From JAEYXS01 sp943367715 (GTDB lineage Bacteria; Verrucomicrobiota; Verrucomicrobiia; Limisphaerales; JAEYXS01), in NCBI GenBank assembly GCA_943367715.1, contig CALRJY020000001.1:186001-250000 (forward strand): a stretch of 64,000 nucleotides of DNA, read 5' to 3'. The position numbers and the translations under genes were made by a program. Shown here one piece after another: positions 8,633 through 17,259 of this stretch. The notes under the pieces are model-generated. The model saw only the letters and a list, made by a program, of their open reading frames with translations, searched no databases and was not told the DNA's origin. The first letter of the stretch is position 1, and each line of letters opens with the position of its first letter.

Positions 8633-9442
8633 ATGAAGACGTCTTTTTTGCGGTCGTTGTTGCTTGCTGTCGTGTTGTTTGCCTCGGCCTCGGCGGCGCT
8701 GGCGGCGGAGCCTTTGAAAATCCTCATGATCACGGGCGGTTGCTGCCATGATTATGAGAACCAGAAGAAAATCCTGAGCGAGGGCATCGCGGCGCGGGCG
8801 AATGTGAAGTTTGATATCGTGCATGAGGGGCCGGGTCCGGGTGATCCGAAGGCACGCGAGCACATGATCAGCGTGTATCACAAGAAAGATTGGGCGAAGG
8901 GGTATGATCTCATCCTGCATAATGAGTGCTTTGGGTTTGTGACGAATGTGGCGTTTGTGGAGGGGATTGCGGCGCCGCACAAGGCGGGTACACCGGCAGT
9001 GTTCCTGCATTGCTCCTCGCACAGTTATCGCAATGCGCAGACGGATGCTTGGAAGGAAGCGGTGGGCATCACTTCGATGAAGCATGACAAGAAACGCGAG
9101 TTTGAGGTGAAGACGGTGAAGGCGGATCATCCGGTGATGAAGGGGTTCCCCGCCGATTGGAAAAACCCATCCGCTGATGAGCTGTATGAGAATGTGAAGG
9201 TCTGGCCGACTACCACCCCGCTGGCGCAGGCTTACAGCGAGCAGTCCAAGAAGGATCAGGTGGTGATCTGGGTGAATACGTATGGCAAGGGGAAGGTGTT
9301 CAGCACGACGCTGGGGCATGAGAACAAGACGATGGAAGACCCGGCTTACTTGGATCTCGTGACGCGCGGGTTGCTGTGGGCGTGCGGTAAATTGAATGAG
9401 GATGGGACGCCGAAGAAGGGGTATGGGCCTGCGGGGAAATAA
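8633..9442 (+). CDS. ThuA-domain protein (secreted)
   Basis: 269 residues. The signal peptide MKTSFLRSLLLAVVLFASASAALA is followed by a ThuA-like (class I glutamine amidotransferase-like) domain. It begins ILMITGGCCHDYENQKKIL and contains YDLILHNECFG and VFLHCSSHSYRN. ThuA-like proteins are linked to catabolism of trehalose-type and 3-keto sugars and are expanded in Planctomycetes/Verrucomicrobia. The exact reaction is not established. The ATG at 8633 gives the best signal peptide; a GTG at 8618 is in frame. It lies upstream of the sialate O-acetylesterase in the same direction. Confidence 0.85.
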   Translation: MKTSFLRSLLLAVVLFASASAALAAEPLKILMITGGCCHDYENQKKILSEGIAARANVKFDIVHEGPGPGDPKAREHMISVYHKKDWAKGYDLILHNECFGFVTNVAFVEGIAAPHKAGTPAVFLHCSSHSYRNAQTDAWKEAVGITSMKHDKKREFEVKTVKADHPVMKGFPADWKNPSADELYENVKVWPTTTPLAQAYSEQSKKDQVVIWVNTYGKGKVFSTTLGHENKTMEDPAYLDLVTRGLLWACGKLNEDGTPKKGYGPAGK

Positions 9443-9504
9443 CAAGAGATCTGGTTAAGTTCGAGGACGACGACGATTACGATGGGGCACCCCTCATCCT
9501 CAAT

Positions 9505-9530
9505 CCTTCTCCCCTCCGAGGGGAGAAGGA
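9505..9530. repeat. CTTCTCCCC/GGGGAGAAG hairpin
   Basis: CTTCTCCCCTCCGAGGGGAGAAGG forms a near-perfect inverted repeat in the gap between thuA-like and sialate O-acetylesterase genes, after CCCCTCATCC. It belongs to the same loose family as the CCTCTCCCC...GGGGAGAGG units at 29.9, 30.5 and 47.4 kb. Confidence 0.5.
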
Positions 9531-9563
9531 GGAGTGCGTGCGAGTCTGAAATTTTATTGAATT

Positions 9564-11099
9564 ATGAAGAGAACAATCCTGACGTTATCGGTATTGGTTG
9601 GCGCATTGCAGTTCGCGAGTGCGGATGTGAAGCTGCCGGCGATCATCAGTGAGCACATGGTGGTGCAGCAGGATGTGCTGATCCCGATCTGGGGCTGGGC
9701 GGATCCGGGTGAGCAGGTGACGGTGGAGCTGGGCGGACAGATCAAGTCCACGGTGGCGGATGCCAAGGGGAAGTGGATGGTGAAAATGCCGAAGCTAAAG
9801 GCGGCGGAGGGCCTGACGCTGGTGGTGAAGGGCAAGAACAAGCTTTCGGTGAGTGACGTGCTGGTGGGCGAGGTGTGGATCTGCTCGGGGCAATCGAACA
9901 TGGGGATGACGGTGGCGCGCAGCAAGGATTTCGATAACGAGAAGAAGGCGGCGAAGTTTCCGCAGTTGCGGATGTTCACGGTGGAGAAGGCCGCGAAGGC
10001 GGAACCGCAGGAGGATTGCAAGGGGCGCTGGGAATTGACGACGCCGGAGAATGTCGGGTTCTTCTCGGCGGCGGCTTATTTCTTCGGGCGCGAGATCCAT
10101 CAGCAGATGAAGATTCCGGTGGGGTTGATCAATACGTCTTGGGGCGGGACATCCATCGAGGCGTGGACGAGCATGGAGGCGCAGTCCAAGCTGAAAGAGT
10201 ATCCGACCATCGCCGAATCCTGGGTGAAGCAGACGGAGACGCCTTACGATGAGAAGGCGGCGATGGACCGCTATACCAAGCAGGTGGCGGCCCAGAAGGA
10301 GAACGTCAAGAAAGCGAAGGCGGCTGGCAAAGCGGCTCCTAAAGCACCGACGAAGCCAATCGACCCGCGCTTGAACCAGAATTATCCCGCGAATCTCTAC
10401 AACGGTATGGTGGCTCCGCTCGTGCCTTATGCTTTTCGCGGCGGCATCTGGTATCAGGGTGAGAATAATTCCAACAAGAGCTTTGCGAATATTTACGGGC
10501 TGCAATTGGAGACATTGATCAAGGACTGGCGCACGCGGTTCGGCTCAGACTTCCCGTTCGCCTGGGTGCAGTTGCCGGATTTCCGCGCTCCGCAAAAGGA
10601 AGTGGTGGAGCCGAGCGGGTGGGTGACGGTGCGGGAGGAGATGTTGAAGTCTTTGAAGATTCCGAAGACGGGTATGGCGATCACGCTGGGCCTCGGCGAA
10701 GAGAAGGACATCCATCCGAAGAACAAGCAGGAGGTGGGCAAGCGGTTGGCGATGTGGGCGCTGGCGGATGTGTATAAGCAGAAGGGCGTGGCTTCTTCAG
10801 GGCCGTTGCCTGCCAGTGACAAGGTAAAGGGAAGCGAAGTCGTGATCTCGTTCAAGCACACGGATGGCGGGTTGAAAGCGGAGGGCGGGGAATTGAAGGG
10901 TTTTGCCATCGCGGGTGAGGACAAGGTGTGGAAGCAGGCGCAGGCGAAGATCGAGGGGGACAAAGTGATCGTCTCGCATCCGGACATCAAGAAGCCGGTG
11001 GCGGTGCGGTATGCTTGGGCGGCAAATCCGGTGTTCAGTCTCTACAATGGCGCGGGGATTCCGGCGACGCCGTTCCGGACGGATGATTGGGAGAAGTGA
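9564..11099 (+). CDS. Sialate O-acetylesterase (SGNH family, secreted)
   Basis: 511 residues, a normal length for the family. It has a signal peptide (MKRTILTLSVLVGALQFASA). The block I motif WICSGQSNMGM holds the nucleophile Ser111. GLINTSWGGTSIEAWTSM follows, and DIHPKNKQEVG supplies the catalytic Asp/His pair near residue 391. A Lys/Ala-rich linker lies around residues 245-275. It should remove O-acetyl groups from sialic acids or acetylated plant polysaccharides outside the cytoplasm. There is no clear Shine-Dalgarno before the ATG. The gene sits with ThuA and other sugar-scavenging genes. Confidence 0.9.
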   Translation: MKRTILTLSVLVGALQFASADVKLPAIISEHMVVQQDVLIPIWGWADPGEQVTVELGGQIKSTVADAKGKWMVKMPKLKAAEGLTLVVKGKNKLSVSDVLVGEVWICSGQSNMGMTVARSKDFDNEKKAAKFPQLRMFTVEKAAKAEPQEDCKGRWELTTPENVGFFSAAAYFFGREIHQQMKIPVGLINTSWGGTSIEAWTSMEAQSKLKEYPTIAESWVKQTETPYDEKAAMDRYTKQVAAQKENVKKAKAAGKAAPKAPTKPIDPRLNQNYPANLYNGMVAPLVPYAFRGGIWYQGENNSNKSFANIYGLQLETLIKDWRTRFGSDFPFAWVQLPDFRAPQKEVVEPSGWVTVREEMLKSLKIPKTGMAITLGLGEEKDIHPKNKQEVGKRLAMWALADVYKQKGVASSGPLPASDKVKGSEVVISFKHTDGGLKAEGGELKGFAIAGEDKVWKQAQAKIEGDKVIVSHPDIKKPVAVRYAWAANPVFSLYNGAGIPATPFRTDDWEK

Positions 11100-11229
11100 G
11101 GGAACGGGGGAATTATGAAGTGTGATTTATGAGGTGTGAAGGGGAGCGTTTTTTGCTGGCGTGCTTGAGGGCAATGCGCGCGAGGGGTTTAGGGTGAAGC
11201 GGGTGCCAGCTTTGCTTAGGTACGTTGCT

Positions 11230-11344
11230 GCGGGTTGAGACAACCCGCGCTCCAAAGACGTGGTGGCCTGCTTGCGTGGGTCGAGAACTAATCGGGATCC
11301 CGTGTTGCTGAGGTGCGTTGCTGTGGACGAGGCGTCCACGCTCC
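11230..11344. repeat. Two variable-stem hairpins with GCTCC tail
   Basis: At 11230-11253 GCGGGTTG...CAACCCGC is followed by GCTCC. At 11323-11344 GTGGACG...CGTCCAC is followed by GCTCC. The stems differ in sequence but the layout (hairpin plus GCTCC) is the same as the REP units around the transposase at 42-43 kb. The gap 11100-11365 holds nothing else recognisable. Confidence 0.55.
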
Positions 11345-11365
11345 ACAAGCTGGGCAGTTTCCACG

Positions 11366-11824
11366 TCAGTGGTTTGCGGCTTGAAAGGCGGCGGAGACGG
11401 CTCCGGCGGCGCCTTTGGACCAATGGGAATTCTTGCCTTCAGGATTGAAGAGTTCAGCGGCGCGGTCCCGCCACTTTTGAGCGGGCGCACCACCGAGAGT
11501 TTTCTTAAGGCTTTGGGGCGTAATCTTGAGGAGGCGCAGGCCGAGTTGAGTGGCCGCGAGCTCGACCATCGCTTCACCCTTGATGGCTTCGAGGCAGGAA
11601 CCGAATCTGCCGGAGGAGCATTTTAAGAGGGCGATGACTGGATCGGCACCTTTGCCCTTGGGGGTGAAAAGGGTGAGGAGAGTTTGGAGCAGTTCGGCGA
11701 GGTCGTCACCGGTGAGGACAGCGAACGGGATAGGTTTCAGCTTGGTAATGGTGAAATAGTCCCGGCCGCCTTGGGTTTCGGCGATGATGATGGCGGACTT
11801 GGTGGTGCTGATGCCGAGAATCAT
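11366..11824 (-). CDS. Hypothetical protein, possible RNase H/RuvC-like fold
   Basis: 152 residues. The start MILGISTTKSAIIIAE resembles the first strand of RNase H-fold proteins, but the usual first Asp is Ser here. A later KGEAMVELAATQLGLRLLKITPQSLKKTLGG stretch looks like the second acidic helix and end of RuvC/DUF3010-like proteins, and an HWSKGAAGAVSAA tail follows. The assignment is by eye and weak. The gene is monocistronic, on the opposite strand to its left neighbour, and codes over a region with few competing frames. It may be a degenerate resolvase-like protein. Confidence 0.55.
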   Translation of the reverse strand: MILGISTTKSAIIIAETQGGRDYFTITKLKPIPFAVLTGDDLAELLQTLLTLFTPKGKGADPVIALLKCSSGRFGSCLEAIKGEAMVELAATQLGLRLLKITPQSLKKTLGGAPAQKWRDRAAELFNPEGKNSHWSKGAAGAVSAAFQAANH

Positions 11825-11903
11825 TTGAGCTGGGTGCAGCCGGAAGGGGCCTGTGTGGTCAGGATTGCTTCACCTACGGTGTGAGATTTTCTACGGGACC
11901 GGC

Positions 11904-11993
11904 TCAACGACGGCGACGGCTATAGAAGAAGCCGCCACCACCACCGAATAACAGCACCAGAATCACGATGAGTAACAGAGTGTCGTTTGACAT
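11904..11993 (-). CDS. 29-residue glycine-rich membrane micropeptide
   Basis: The ORF encodes 29 residues: Met-Ser-Asn-Asp-Thr, a hydrophobic helix LLLIVILVLLF, a GGGGG run, then FFYS and a terminal RRRR. One membrane span with a positive C-terminus is evident. Small proteins of this design (hydrophobic helix, poly-Gly, aromatic, Arg tail) occur in many bacteria as conserved unknowns. I recall the pattern but cannot assign a family. Upstream on the same strand (12000-12055) are two short G/C hairpins that could be a leader. No Shine-Dalgarno is visible. Confidence 0.5.
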   Translation of the reverse strand: MSNDTLLLIVILVLLFGGGGGFFYSRRRR

Positions 11994-12480
11994 ATCGTCG
12001 AACCATAGGCTGCTACGGCAACCCCGTCATCGGGGGGCTTTACCCCTTTACAGGGACAAGACGCAGATTTTAACAGAAGAGCGCGGAGGGGACCGAAGGA
12101 GGGAAGAAACCGGATTGCCGGTGTTCACAGAGAGGAGCAGGAAAGGTGGAAAAGAATGATTTTTACGGGAACTTAAATGGTGATTTTAATGAAATTTGAT
12201 TTGTAAACTACTGGAGATAAGCGGGTTGCGATTCGTTATAGGCAAAATGGACTATGGACAGCGGATGTCCTAGGTCCCCCGGTAAGGTGGGGACATGAAG
12301 AATAGAAATAGGGAATGGAGAACGGAGAAGGAACCGAGGCAGGGGTGGCGATTGAGTGCAACCTTTTCGAGAGTGCCGGTGTCTTATGGGGAGTCGGCAC
12401 GCGGAGCAATTTTAGGCAAGGCAATGGGCTGGCGGGGAGCAGGGATTGATTGCTAAGGTCAGTGCGTTTTCAAGCATCAC
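11994..12480. other. Intergenic region upstream of the ECF sigma gene
   Basis: About 490 bases without a recognisable gene. The left end (12000-12055) holds hairpins GGGGTAAAGCCCC and CCCCGATGACGGGG on the minus strand, just upstream of the micropeptide. Around 12270-12298 GTCCCC...GGGGAC forms a hairpin. The middle (12170-12240) is AT-rich and is the likely promoter zone for the sigma operon. Confidence 0.4.
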
Positions 12481-12501
12481 ATGGTGGATAACCACATAAT
12501 C

Positions 12502-13020
12502 ATGACGAAGACAGACCAAGTGGCGCAGGTGCAAATGCTGTTTGTGCAGCATTCGCCGGCGTTGCGCGGCTTCATCCTGTCGCTGATGCCGGACTTCGGG
12601 CGGGTGGATGATGTGTTGCAGGAGACGTTTCTGACGGTGACGAAGAAGGCGGCGGATTTCGAGCCGGGCAGCAATTTCATGGGTTGGGTGTGCGCCATCG
12701 CGCGGTTCAAGGTGCTGGAGGCGACGCGGCAGAATCCGAACACGCCGACGGCGCTCTCGGATGAGGTGCTGGAATCGCTGTGCGCGTGCCAGCCGGAACC
12801 GGAAGAGGGCGAGGAGCGGTTGAAACATCTTTCCGAATGTCTGGAGCAACTGGCGCCACAAGCGCGGCGCGCGGTCGAGTTGCGTTACCAGCAGGCGCAC
12901 AAGCCGGCGGAGATCGCCCAGATCATGGGGTGGTCGGCAGAGGCGGTGTATGTGGCGCTGTCCCGTGCACGAGTGGTGCTGCGGGAATGTGTGAGCCGGA
13001 AGGTGGCGAAAGCAGGGTGA
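12502..13020 (+). CDS. ECF-type RNA polymerase sigma factor
   Basis: 172 residues with sigma-70 region 2 (ALRGFILSLMPDFGRVDDVLQETFLTVTKKAADF and GSNFMGWVCAIARFKVLEATRQ) and region 4 (LEQLAPQARRAVELRYQQAHKPAEIAQIMGWSAEAVYVALSRARVVL). The layout matches the sigma factors of Planctomycetes/Verrucomicrobia that are paired with FecR/LamG proteins. The next gene starts 4 bases after its stop and is a membrane FecR-like protein, the likely anti-sigma partner. The start at 12502 (MTKTDQVAQ) is preferred; 12481 is in frame. Confidence 0.88.
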   Translation: MTKTDQVAQVQMLFVQHSPALRGFILSLMPDFGRVDDVLQETFLTVTKKAADFEPGSNFMGWVCAIARFKVLEATRQNPNTPTALSDEVLESLCACQPEPEEGEERLKHLSECLEQLAPQARRAVELRYQQAHKPAEIAQIMGWSAEAVYVALSRARVVLRECVSRKVAKAG

Positions 13021-13024
13021 TCGT

Positions 13025-14698
13025 ATGGACAAGCAACGCCTGGAAAAACTTTTAGACCGTTTCGTGGATGGGGCGCTGACTCCGGAGGAGAAAGCCGAGC
13101 TGGAGCTCATGCTGCTTTCGTCGCCCCAGGCGCGGCAGATATTCTGGGAGCATGCGCGGTTCAATGCGTTGGTGCGGCGTTTCGGCGAAGAGGAATGGGG
13201 ACGGAAGCTGGCAGGTGCGGGAATGACGACGGCCCCGGCGAAGCAGGTGGAAGAACCCAAGGAAGAAACAAGTGGATGGTTCGCCCTATTAAATTGGTGG
13301 CAGCGGGCTTTGGCCGGAGCAGCGGTGGTGGCGCTCGTCGCTGCGGGGTTATGGTGGGCGGGAGTTTTTACACCGAAGGCGGTCACGGTGGAGTTGGCAC
13401 AGGATCCGGAGTATTTGGAAGAGCCCATTGCGACGGGAGTGGCGGTGCTGGCGCGGGCGATCGATGTGGTGTGGGAGACGGGGGATGCGGCTTTCACGGT
13501 GGGGGCGCCGTTGGAGCCGGGCAAGCTGAAGCTGAAGCAGGGTTATGCGGAACTGGAATTTTATTCGGGGGCGCGAATGGTGGTGGAAGGGCCCGCGGAG
13601 GTCGAACTGATTTCGACGATGGAAGTGTTTTGCCGGCAGGGAAGGTTGAGTGCGTATGTGCCTTCGCAGGCGCGGGGGTTCACGGTGGAGACGCCACAGA
13701 TGAAGGTGGTGGATATCGGCACGGCGTTCGGGATCGAGGTGACGGCGCCGCGCGGAGAGGTGCATGTCTTCGAGGGGCATGTGCAAGTGATACCAAACGG
13801 GAAGGTCGCAAAGGATTTGTTCAAGGGTGAGGCGCTGGCGGTCAACACGCAGGGCATCATGGACGCGGTGCCATTGAAGACGATGGCGTTCGCGACGAAG
13901 GGCGAACTGGATTCCAAGGAAGCGATCGTGCAATCGCGGCGGCTGGCGGAGTGGAAGCAGGCGAGTCAACAATGGCGGCAGTGGGCGGGTTTGCTGGTGT
14001 ATTATGATTTTCAGCCGCCTTCGGATCAGGAACGGGTGTTGCACAATGTGAGCCTGAGCGCGCCGTCGGAGTCCGAGGGAATGGTCATCGGCGCGAAGTG
14101 GACGGAGGGACGGTGGCCGGACAAGCGGGCGCTGGAGTTCAAGGCTTTGGGTGATCGCGTGCGCGCACGGATTCCAGGCGAGTTCAAGTCGCTGACGTTG
14201 CATGCGTGGATACGGGCGGATGGCGTGGATGGGGGATCGCGGTTGAAGCGGTCCTATAACTCGCTGATGATGGGTGACGGGTTCGACAACGGAGTGGTCC
14301 ATTGGCAATTGCAGCAGGATGGCAAAGTGATCCTGTGCATCAAGGGGACCGATGAGCAGACGTATCGCAGCCCGGTGATCTTCGCGCCGGAGCGGGTGGG
14401 GCAATGGACACAGATCGCGACGGTGTTCGATGGCGAGGCGAAGATGGTGCGGTTCTTCGTGGATGGAATGCAGGTGAGCGAGTTACCAGCGGGGGTGAAG
14501 TCGCTGTTGAAGATCGGGGATATGGAGATCGCGAACTGGAACACGAAGGGCTATGGCTCGGGAGCGAGCTTCCGCAACTGGAACGGGCGCATGGATGAGT
14601 TCGCGATGTTCAACCGGGCGTTGACAGCGGATGAGGTGCAGCAGCTTTATCAGGCAGGCGGGAAACCGGTGGTGCAGCAGGTGGTGAAGAAGAATTAG
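13025..14698 (+). CDS. FecR-like / LamG-domain membrane protein, probable anti-sigma factor
   Basis: 557 residues. Residues 1-60 form a short helical zinc-less anti-sigma-like domain (LEKLLDRFVDGALTPEEKAELELML). One transmembrane segment follows near 95-115 (ALAGAAVVALVAAGLWWAGVF). A FecR domain lies around 150-280 (GYAELEFYSGARMVVEGPAEVEL, VETPQMKVVDIGTAFGIEV, EVHVFEGHVQV). A LamG/concanavalin-like domain covers about 375-540 (LTLHAWIRADG, NWNGRMDEFAMFNRALTADEVQQLYQ). Coupled to the ECF sigma gene by a 4-base gap, it probably holds the sigma factor at the membrane and senses a periplasmic carbohydrate or surface signal. Confidence 0.85.
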   Translation: MDKQRLEKLLDRFVDGALTPEEKAELELMLLSSPQARQIFWEHARFNALVRRFGEEEWGRKLAGAGMTTAPAKQVEEPKEETSGWFALLNWWQRALAGAAVVALVAAGLWWAGVFTPKAVTVELAQDPEYLEEPIATGVAVLARAIDVVWETGDAAFTVGAPLEPGKLKLKQGYAELEFYSGARMVVEGPAEVELISTMEVFCRQGRLSAYVPSQARGFTVETPQMKVVDIGTAFGIEVTAPRGEVHVFEGHVQVIPNGKVAKDLFKGEALAVNTQGIMDAVPLKTMAFATKGELDSKEAIVQSRRLAEWKQASQQWRQWAGLLVYYDFQPPSDQERVLHNVSLSAPSESEGMVIGAKWTEGRWPDKRALEFKALGDRVRARIPGEFKSLTLHAWIRADGVDGGSRLKRSYNSLMMGDGFDNGVVHWQLQQDGKVILCIKGTDEQTYRSPVIFAPERVGQWTQIATVFDGEAKMVRFFVDGMQVSELPAGVKSLLKIGDMEIANWNTKGYGSGASFRNWNGRMDEFAMFNRALTADEVQQLYQAGGKPVVQQVVKKN

Positions 14699-14812
14699 AC
14701 GAAAGAAAGAGGAGGGTTTATGGCGGTTCGGGAGAGTGAAGGAGGCGGTGCAAGCGCTTTATGGCTTGTCGGCAAGGGGCCGTTCAGGGATGAAAGGAGG
14801 CGTTACACCATT

Positions 14813-17176
14813 ATGCGCATGATGCTACGCCGCCAGATCGCCATTGCCGGGATTTTTTGCCTCTCCCTTTGGCAGACCTTTTCTACCCACGCCCAAACCA
14901 ATACGAACGAGCCGGTGCGGGGGCCCGTTTTCTCCGGGACGGTGCGGGGACCGAAGCCTGGTAACAACGCCATTGCGATGCGGGGCATCGTGGTGACCAT
15001 GGGGGAGAAGCGCGATGCGTACATGTGCTACGACATGGATTTGATGCGGGTCTCGCTGGGCTGGAAGGGTGAATTTCTGGAGTTCGGCAATACGCTGACG
15101 CAGATCGCCTGGCCGCCGCCGCCGCAGGTGAAGGGAACACAGGTGTTTGCAACCAAGAGCATGCCGGGGTGGGCGGATGCGAAAGGAGCGTTTGGCGATC
15201 CTCGTTTCAATGAGCAGGGGCCATTGCCGAAGAATCGGGCGCATTACAAGGGGCTTTACGTGAATGGCCGGGATGTGGTGCTGAAATATTCCGTGGGTGA
15301 CGTGGATGTGTTGGAGCATCCGGGTTTTGAACAGACGGAAGGCTACGATGTTTTCACGCGCACGGTGCAGTTCTCCAAGACGGTGCGGAATCAATCGCTC
15401 AATCTGCTGGCGGTGGAGAAGCCCAAGATCGAACGGAAGGGCACCTCACTGATCGTTACGGATGAAGCGACCAAGCGGAAGCATCTGCTGATCGTGGATG
15501 GGGCGGTGGGCATCGAGTGGCAGACGACGAATGGAGCGGTGACGGTGAAGCTGGGCAAGGCGGTGGGAAATCGGCCGGTGCGAATCGCGATCGCGACGAT
15601 GAAGATCGAGGGGACGGAAACCGCGCTGGTCTGGCCGAAGCTGAAACCGACGCGGTTCGATCTGGGGCAACTCATCAAGGGAGGCGCGGCGCAATGGACG
15701 GAATCCATCGTCACGAAAGGGGTGCGCGCGGAGAACAAGGACGCCTACGTGGTGGATACGATCACGGAGCCGGTGAACAATCCTTACAATGCGAAGACGT
15801 TTTTTGGCGGGTTTGATTTCTTCTCCGACGGGCGTGCGGCGATCTGCACCTTTCACGGGGATGTGTGGGTGGTCACCGGCATCAGTGACACGATGGCGAA
15901 TCTGGAGTGGAAGCGTTACGCGACCGGATTGTTCCAGCCGCTGGGATTAAAAGTGGTGAAGGATGTGGTGTATGTGCTGGGGCGCGACCAGATCACCCGT
16001 CTGCGAGACCTGAACAAAGATGGTGAAGCGGACTTCTACGAGAACTTCAACAACGACACGGTGGTGACGGCGAATTATCACGAATACTGTCTGGACCTGC
16101 ACACTGATTCCAAGGGGAATTTTTATTACGCGAAGGGTTCGCCTTGGGAACCGGAAGTGGTGTCACCGCATCAGGGGTGCATGATCAAGGTGTCGAAGGA
16201 TGGCTCCAAATTGGAAGTCATCGCGACGGGACTGCGCGCACCGAACGGCATGACGGTGGGGCCGAATGATGAAATCACCGTCAGCGATAATCAGGGGCAT
16301 TGGATGCCTTCGAGCAAATTGAACTGGGTGAAGGCAGGCGGCTTTTACGGCATGGTGCCGGCGGCGCAAAAGGAGCTGAAGTTCACGCGGGGTGGCACGA
16401 ACTTCATGGCGAACCCGAGCATTCATCAGGTGCGGACAAATCTGGGATTCAAAGCGTGGGACAAGGTGGCTCCCATGCCGGAGGGTTATGATCAGCCGGT
16501 GGTTTGGTTGCCGATGAACATGGATAACTCCAGCGGTGGCCAGGTCTGGGTAACGAGCGACAAGTGGGGACCGCTCAAGGACCGGCTGCTCTTCATGAGC
16601 TATGGCAAGTGCACGCTCTTTGAAGTGATGTTCAACGATGTGGGCACCACGAAACAGGGGGCGATGGTGCAACTGCCGTTGAAGTTTAATAGCGGCATCA
16701 TGCGCGGGCGGTTCAATCCGAAGGATGGGCAGCTTTACCTGTGCGGCTTGAAGGGTTGGCAGAGCAGCGCGACGCGGGATGGCGGATTCTATCGCGTGCG
16801 CTACACGGGCAAAGCGGCGCAGTTGCCGGTGGCGTTCAAGGCGACGACGGAGGGATTGGCCGTCACGTTCAGCCAGCCATTGGATGCGAAATCCGCGAAT
16901 GATGCGGAGAACTATGGTGTGGAGCGATGGAACTATCGTTGGACGGGCGGGTATGGTTCACCGGAGTATTCGGTGAGCAATCCGGCGGATTCCAAGCACG
17001 ACAAGCTGGAGATCACGGGCGCGAAGTTGCAGGCGGATGGCAAGACGGTGGTGCTGGCCATCAAGGACATGAAGCCAGCGGATCAGATCAAACTGAAATT
17101 CAACCTGGATGGCGCGGATGGTTCGACGGTGGCGCAGGAGATCTACGCGACAGCGGGCAAGCTGGCAGAAAAATGA
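14813..17176 (+). CDS. DUF6797-type secreted beta-propeller protein
   Basis: 787 residues with a signal peptide (MRMMLRRQIAIAGIFCLSLWQTFSTHA). Residues about 35-320 look like the DUF6797-type region (GPVFSGTVRGPKPGNNAIAMRG, RVSLGWKGEFLEFGNT). Residues about 340-640 form a glucose/sorbosone dehydrogenase-like propeller (GGFDFFSDGRAAICTFHGDVW, NGMTVGPNDEITVSDNQGHW). The last 120 residues look Ig-like (GLAVTFSQPLDAKSANDAENY). The propeller lacks the heme or PQQ signature of true dehydrogenases as far as I can see. The start is fixed by AAAGGAGG at 14793-14800. It is probably co-transcribed with the sigma/anti-sigma pair upstream and the DUF1080 gene downstream. Confidence 0.75.
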   Translation: MRMMLRRQIAIAGIFCLSLWQTFSTHAQTNTNEPVRGPVFSGTVRGPKPGNNAIAMRGIVVTMGEKRDAYMCYDMDLMRVSLGWKGEFLEFGNTLTQIAWPPPPQVKGTQVFATKSMPGWADAKGAFGDPRFNEQGPLPKNRAHYKGLYVNGRDVVLKYSVGDVDVLEHPGFEQTEGYDVFTRTVQFSKTVRNQSLNLLAVEKPKIERKGTSLIVTDEATKRKHLLIVDGAVGIEWQTTNGAVTVKLGKAVGNRPVRIAIATMKIEGTETALVWPKLKPTRFDLGQLIKGGAAQWTESIVTKGVRAENKDAYVVDTITEPVNNPYNAKTFFGGFDFFSDGRAAICTFHGDVWVVTGISDTMANLEWKRYATGLFQPLGLKVVKDVVYVLGRDQITRLRDLNKDGEADFYENFNNDTVVTANYHEYCLDLHTDSKGNFYYAKGSPWEPEVVSPHQGCMIKVSKDGSKLEVIATGLRAPNGMTVGPNDEITVSDNQGHWMPSSKLNWVKAGGFYGMVPAAQKELKFTRGGTNFMANPSIHQVRTNLGFKAWDKVAPMPEGYDQPVVWLPMNMDNSSGGQVWVTSDKWGPLKDRLLFMSYGKCTLFEVMFNDVGTTKQGAMVQLPLKFNSGIMRGRFNPKDGQLYLCGLKGWQSSATRDGGFYRVRYTGKAAQLPVAFKATTEGLAVTFSQPLDAKSANDAENYGVERWNYRWTGGYGSPEYSVSNPADSKHDKLEITGAKLQADGKTVVLAIKDMKPADQIKLKFNLDGADGSTVAQEIYATAGKLAEK

Positions 17177-17259
17177 ACGAATTGATTTTGCGTGCGCGAC
17201 GTCAGGAAAGGTAGTAAACCATCGCTCACCCAAATCTGATTTAATAACGACGAAAACGT

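Noticed and set aside
12000..12055. Leader of the micropeptide as a cyclic-di-GMP (GEMM) riboswitch
   Set aside because: Only GTAAAGCC-like and GGGGTTGCCG-like pieces match. The second arm, tetraloop and receptor of GEMM are missing and the spacing is far too short.
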